In this document: positions 61,327-64,000 of the stretch, in pieces | Position numbering within the stretch: position 1 is the stretch's first letter | Layout: every line of letters starts with the position of its first letter | Origin: Gerris lacustris | Taxonomy: Eukaryota; Arthropoda; Insecta; Hemiptera; Gerridae | Assembly: GCA_951217055.1 (NCBI GenBank) | Contig: OX578277.1 | Span: forward strand, 62,838,388-62,902,387 | Reading direction: 5' to 3' | DNA length: 64,000 nt | Made by a program: the position numbers and the translations under genes | Notes under the pieces: generated by a model | Databases searched by the model: none | What the model saw: the letters and a program-made list of their open reading frames with translations, nothing else | What the model was told of the DNA's origin: nothing

Positions 61327-61395
61327 AGCAGAACTTCTCTTAACCGAAATCCTGTTAACCAAAATACCGTTTAACCGAAACAAAAACAAACCGGT
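61327..61395 (+). repeat. Possible Tigger/pogo-type terminal fragment
   Basis: GCAGAACTTCTCTTAACCGA, followed by two more TTAACC(G/A)AA motifs, resembles ends of pogo/Tigger elements (CAGT-GAACCTCG-TTAACCG). No partner end was found, so this is tentative. Confidence 0.35.
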
Positions 61396-61609
61396 AAAAG
61401 AAAAGATAAAAAAATACGTGTGGTGTCGCGGGACACTGTAAGGAACGAAGTTTTTAAGCTTTCCTCATTAAATATCAATTATAAAATCACAGTGCTAAGT
61501 ATACTATGCTAACTACATATACATGGTGGAGTTAAAAAAGAGACAAAATTAAAAGTAACTAACTATTTGCACTTCGCAGATTTAAGGCAAAATTAAAAGA
61601 ATAGTATAT

Positions 61610-61730
61610 TATGTTACTAGGCTGTGAAGTGAGTTTTTTCTTCACCACGGCAATTACATTTACTGTCGAGCGGAGCGAGACAGTAAATATTGCCAAGGTA
61701 AAGAAAAAAACACTTCACAGTCGTGTAGCA
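61610..61730. repeat. Imperfect palindrome of about 105 bp
   Basis: GGCTGTGAAGTGAGTTTTTT near 61620 faces AAAACACTTCACAGTCGTG near 61710-61728. The centre is TTTACTGTC/GACAGTAAA around 'gagcggagcga'. Confidence 0.8.
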
Positions 61731-62124
61731 TATGCTATTTTTTTCGTGGTAGCAGACAATGAAAAAACATTAAATATTAATCAATATAATAATAATAACA
61801 TACTTAAGATTTAAAAAAAAGAAACCTTAAAAAGAGGTTACACTATAATAAAAGATAAATAAAACGCATTGACATCTAGCGGATTTTAAGCGTACTAACA
61901 AGCATATCTACAAAGACTGCAGCGCTAAAACGGAAGTTTTGATAACTACCACCTCGAAAGAAAAGATTTTTTACATCCTAGGACGTACATTTTTTTTTTT
62001 CTTTCGTGCTGGTAGTAATGAAAAGATCTTTTAAGTCCACGTAATGAAAAAATGGATTTTATCTATGTTTTTTAGGCTCTAAAGTTACTATTTCACAGCC
62101 TACCACGGAAAAAAGTTTTTTTAT
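61731..62124. other. AT-rich DNA, little recognised
   Basis: A phrase 'tctagcggattttaag' at about 61875 resembles the family E terminus. 'cacagcctaccacggaaaaa' near 62094-62113 resembles one arm of the palindrome just upstream. Confidence 0.4.
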
Positions 62125-62785
62125 CATCAGCAATAAATATGTATCGAATATTGAGAAAAAGTTAATTATGATAAGTAGATAGATAAAGAGAATGGTTGTA
62201 GTATAGTGGGGACCCACACCATTTACGTCCCGCCCTATACTCCATTTAAAATATTATAAAATATATCACTGCACTACAAAAAAACGTCTACTTGTATCAG
62301 GTTAAAACTTTACATACCTGTTTCAATTGTACTTTAGACGATGTGTATGAAGTTTTATTAAAATCGTTGCGTTAGAACGTAAGATATCAGTAAAAACGTT
62401 GTTTTCCTTGTTTAAAAGATTTAGGTCCCCTATATAGCGGTGTCGGTGTTAGTTTTACTAAAAAAATTTGTTTACTCATTGAATAGATGAAGTTTGAATT
62501 TTTTCCCGTCCTAAAATTTCAATTTTACATTTGAAGCTTACGTTTACGCGAGCGTTGCGCGCGAACGCTTGGGCAAATTACGTTGTCCAACGAACTCGTC
62601 CTGGGCATTGGTAAAATGAACATATGTGTACCAAATTTAAACTAAATCGGTAATCTTTTACTCAAGTTATCGTCATGGCAGTCGATTTCGTGACGGTTGG
62701 TATTGAGACGGTGGTTTTTTTCGGATTCACTCCCGGGCACCACACACGCTATAACGTGCCGTAAGTAACTTTGTCCCAAATTAGT
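62125..62785 (+). repeat. Family B repeat, long copy
   Basis: It matches 48020-48670 and extends further through 'gacggttggtattgagacgg' and 'ggattcactcccgggc' to 'aactttgtcccaaatta'. Confidence 0.8.
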
Positions 62786-63440
62786 AAATAAATAAAGGAT
62801 AAGTTAACATATATTTTTTTAATTATATAGCAATACTTTTTACAAACAGATTTACGCTATACAAATAGAGAGAAAAATAGAATTTTTTTTTTAAAAACAA
62901 TAGACCAAACAATCGTTTTTAAAATGAGTATACATACATGTCTGTAAAATGTATGTTCCTATAAAATATGTCTTTGACACCATTAAATTTAAAAATGTAC
63001 CCTTTTATTTTGGTTAACCAGAGGTTCTGTACTATATTACTTTTAAGGATCCTTAGACCTGAAAGAATCAGGCCCATTGCTCCCCTTAATATTATTATTT
63101 TTATTTGTCTGCTAATGATATCAGAAAAAATTAGAACTGAAGAAGTCAATATCTTGTGTTGCTCTATTGAAAGATCCTTACATAATTTAAAAAGTTTATA
63201 AGCATTAAAAAGATAACAGCAGTACATTCGAGCAATAATAATAATAGCGAATTACAAAAAATATAAATATAAGATGTAAGCAGGTTTCTAGAAGCCTGAA
63301 ATATAAATCGGGCACTGCATGCAAAGGGTATTTTTTCTTTAAAAGTCATTTCATTTGCAGGAATCAGGATAAATATTGAATAAAAACAACAAAACACGTT
63401 TGTTTATGTAAGATTACAAAATTATAATATACTTGTGCTT
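62786..63440. other. AT-rich DNA, nothing recognised
   Basis: Open frames of 77-102 codons on both strands (62919-63397) overlap each other and look like no known family. Confidence 0.45.
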
Positions 63441-63444
63441 GCGA

Positions 63445-63930
63445 GCTTACCGCAGGTACGATCGTTCTGAAGAACTTTATTTAGAAAATTATTTAGGCCT
63501 CCGATTTCAAAAATATCAAGACAGAAACCGTTTCTGACATCAAGGGTTCTGACAACATTTATGGTTCCATATCTCTCTGTCGGTCTGTCGCTCAATTTTT
63601 GCGAACCTTCAAATCTTAAAAACTACTCGATTTTAATGAAGTTTGGAGGATAGGTCATAATTAGCCTACTGTTAGTCCCATATAAGTTTCAACCTTCTGT
63701 GCCTATTTGTTTCTCTTCCACATGCGCACAATCATACTTTTTTTTTTTTCTTAAATTAATAATTTAATTCACGTAAAAAACCAAAAAAAAAAGACGAAGA
63801 TTTAAAAAACGGGGAGAAAATTAAATGAATTTGACAATAGTAGGTTGTTAAAGCCTAAACTCATTAAAGTATACGAAATAGAGCGCAAGGAAGCTATGTG
63901 CCACATTAATTGGCAGACTGATTTTATAAA
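63445..63930 (+). repeat. Family A repeat, near full length
   Basis: It begins 'gcgagcttaccgcaggtacg', continues with 'ccgtttctgacatcaag' and 'ctctcttccacatgcgcaca'-type phrases, has a short deletion in the middle (around 63740), and ends 'gcgcaaggaagctatgtgcc'. Confidence 0.8.
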
Positions 63931-64000
63931 ATTACTTAAAGAATTAATTATGATGTCTTAATCATTTATTTGTAAAAGATTAAAATAAAAGATGAGAATG

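Overview
The window looks like insect nuclear DNA. It is very AT-rich, full of degraded transposable elements and microsatellites, and has one unambiguous conserved coding exon. That exon (27428-27816, + strand) is the terminal exon of the Hox gene abdominal-A (abd-A): the whole homeodomain, the UbdA-type extension behind it and the C-terminus. The protein resembles insect abd-A closely enough for an insect, but I cannot name the order or species.

Layout. Positions 1-27427 lie upstream of the exon and are best read as the last, very long abd-A intron. I see no upstream abd-A exon (no YPWM hexapeptide exon). This stretch holds a 3.2-kb hAT transposon relic with transposase traces and target-site duplications, tRNA-derived SINEs, a decayed non-LTR reverse transcriptase on the minus strand, two copies of an element carrying a 5S-rRNA-like segment, and many copies of one high-copy repeat ('family A' here). 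Positions 27817-35100 are downstream of the stop codon. They include a 1.7-kb near-palindrome and a T-rich, repeat-poor stretch of almost 4 kb that could be a long alternative 3' UTR. Positions 35100-64000 are probably abd-A to Ubx intergenic DNA, with no convincing host gene. They hold more SINEs, fold-back elements, MITEs, a hAT element with a perfect 8-bp target duplication inserted into a Penelope-like tail, and an inverted pair of hammerhead-ribozyme cores.

Only one gene is present, so there is no multi-gene pathway. The most unusual signal is the hammerhead pair at 53877-53915 (minus) and 54085-54127 (plus), each with the CUGAUGA box, a stem II, the GAAAC box and a GUC cleavage triplet. 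Weaker related motifs lie at 6.1, 29.2 and 45.1-45.3 kb. All repeat boundaries were read by eye and are approximate unless exact terminal repeats or duplications are given.
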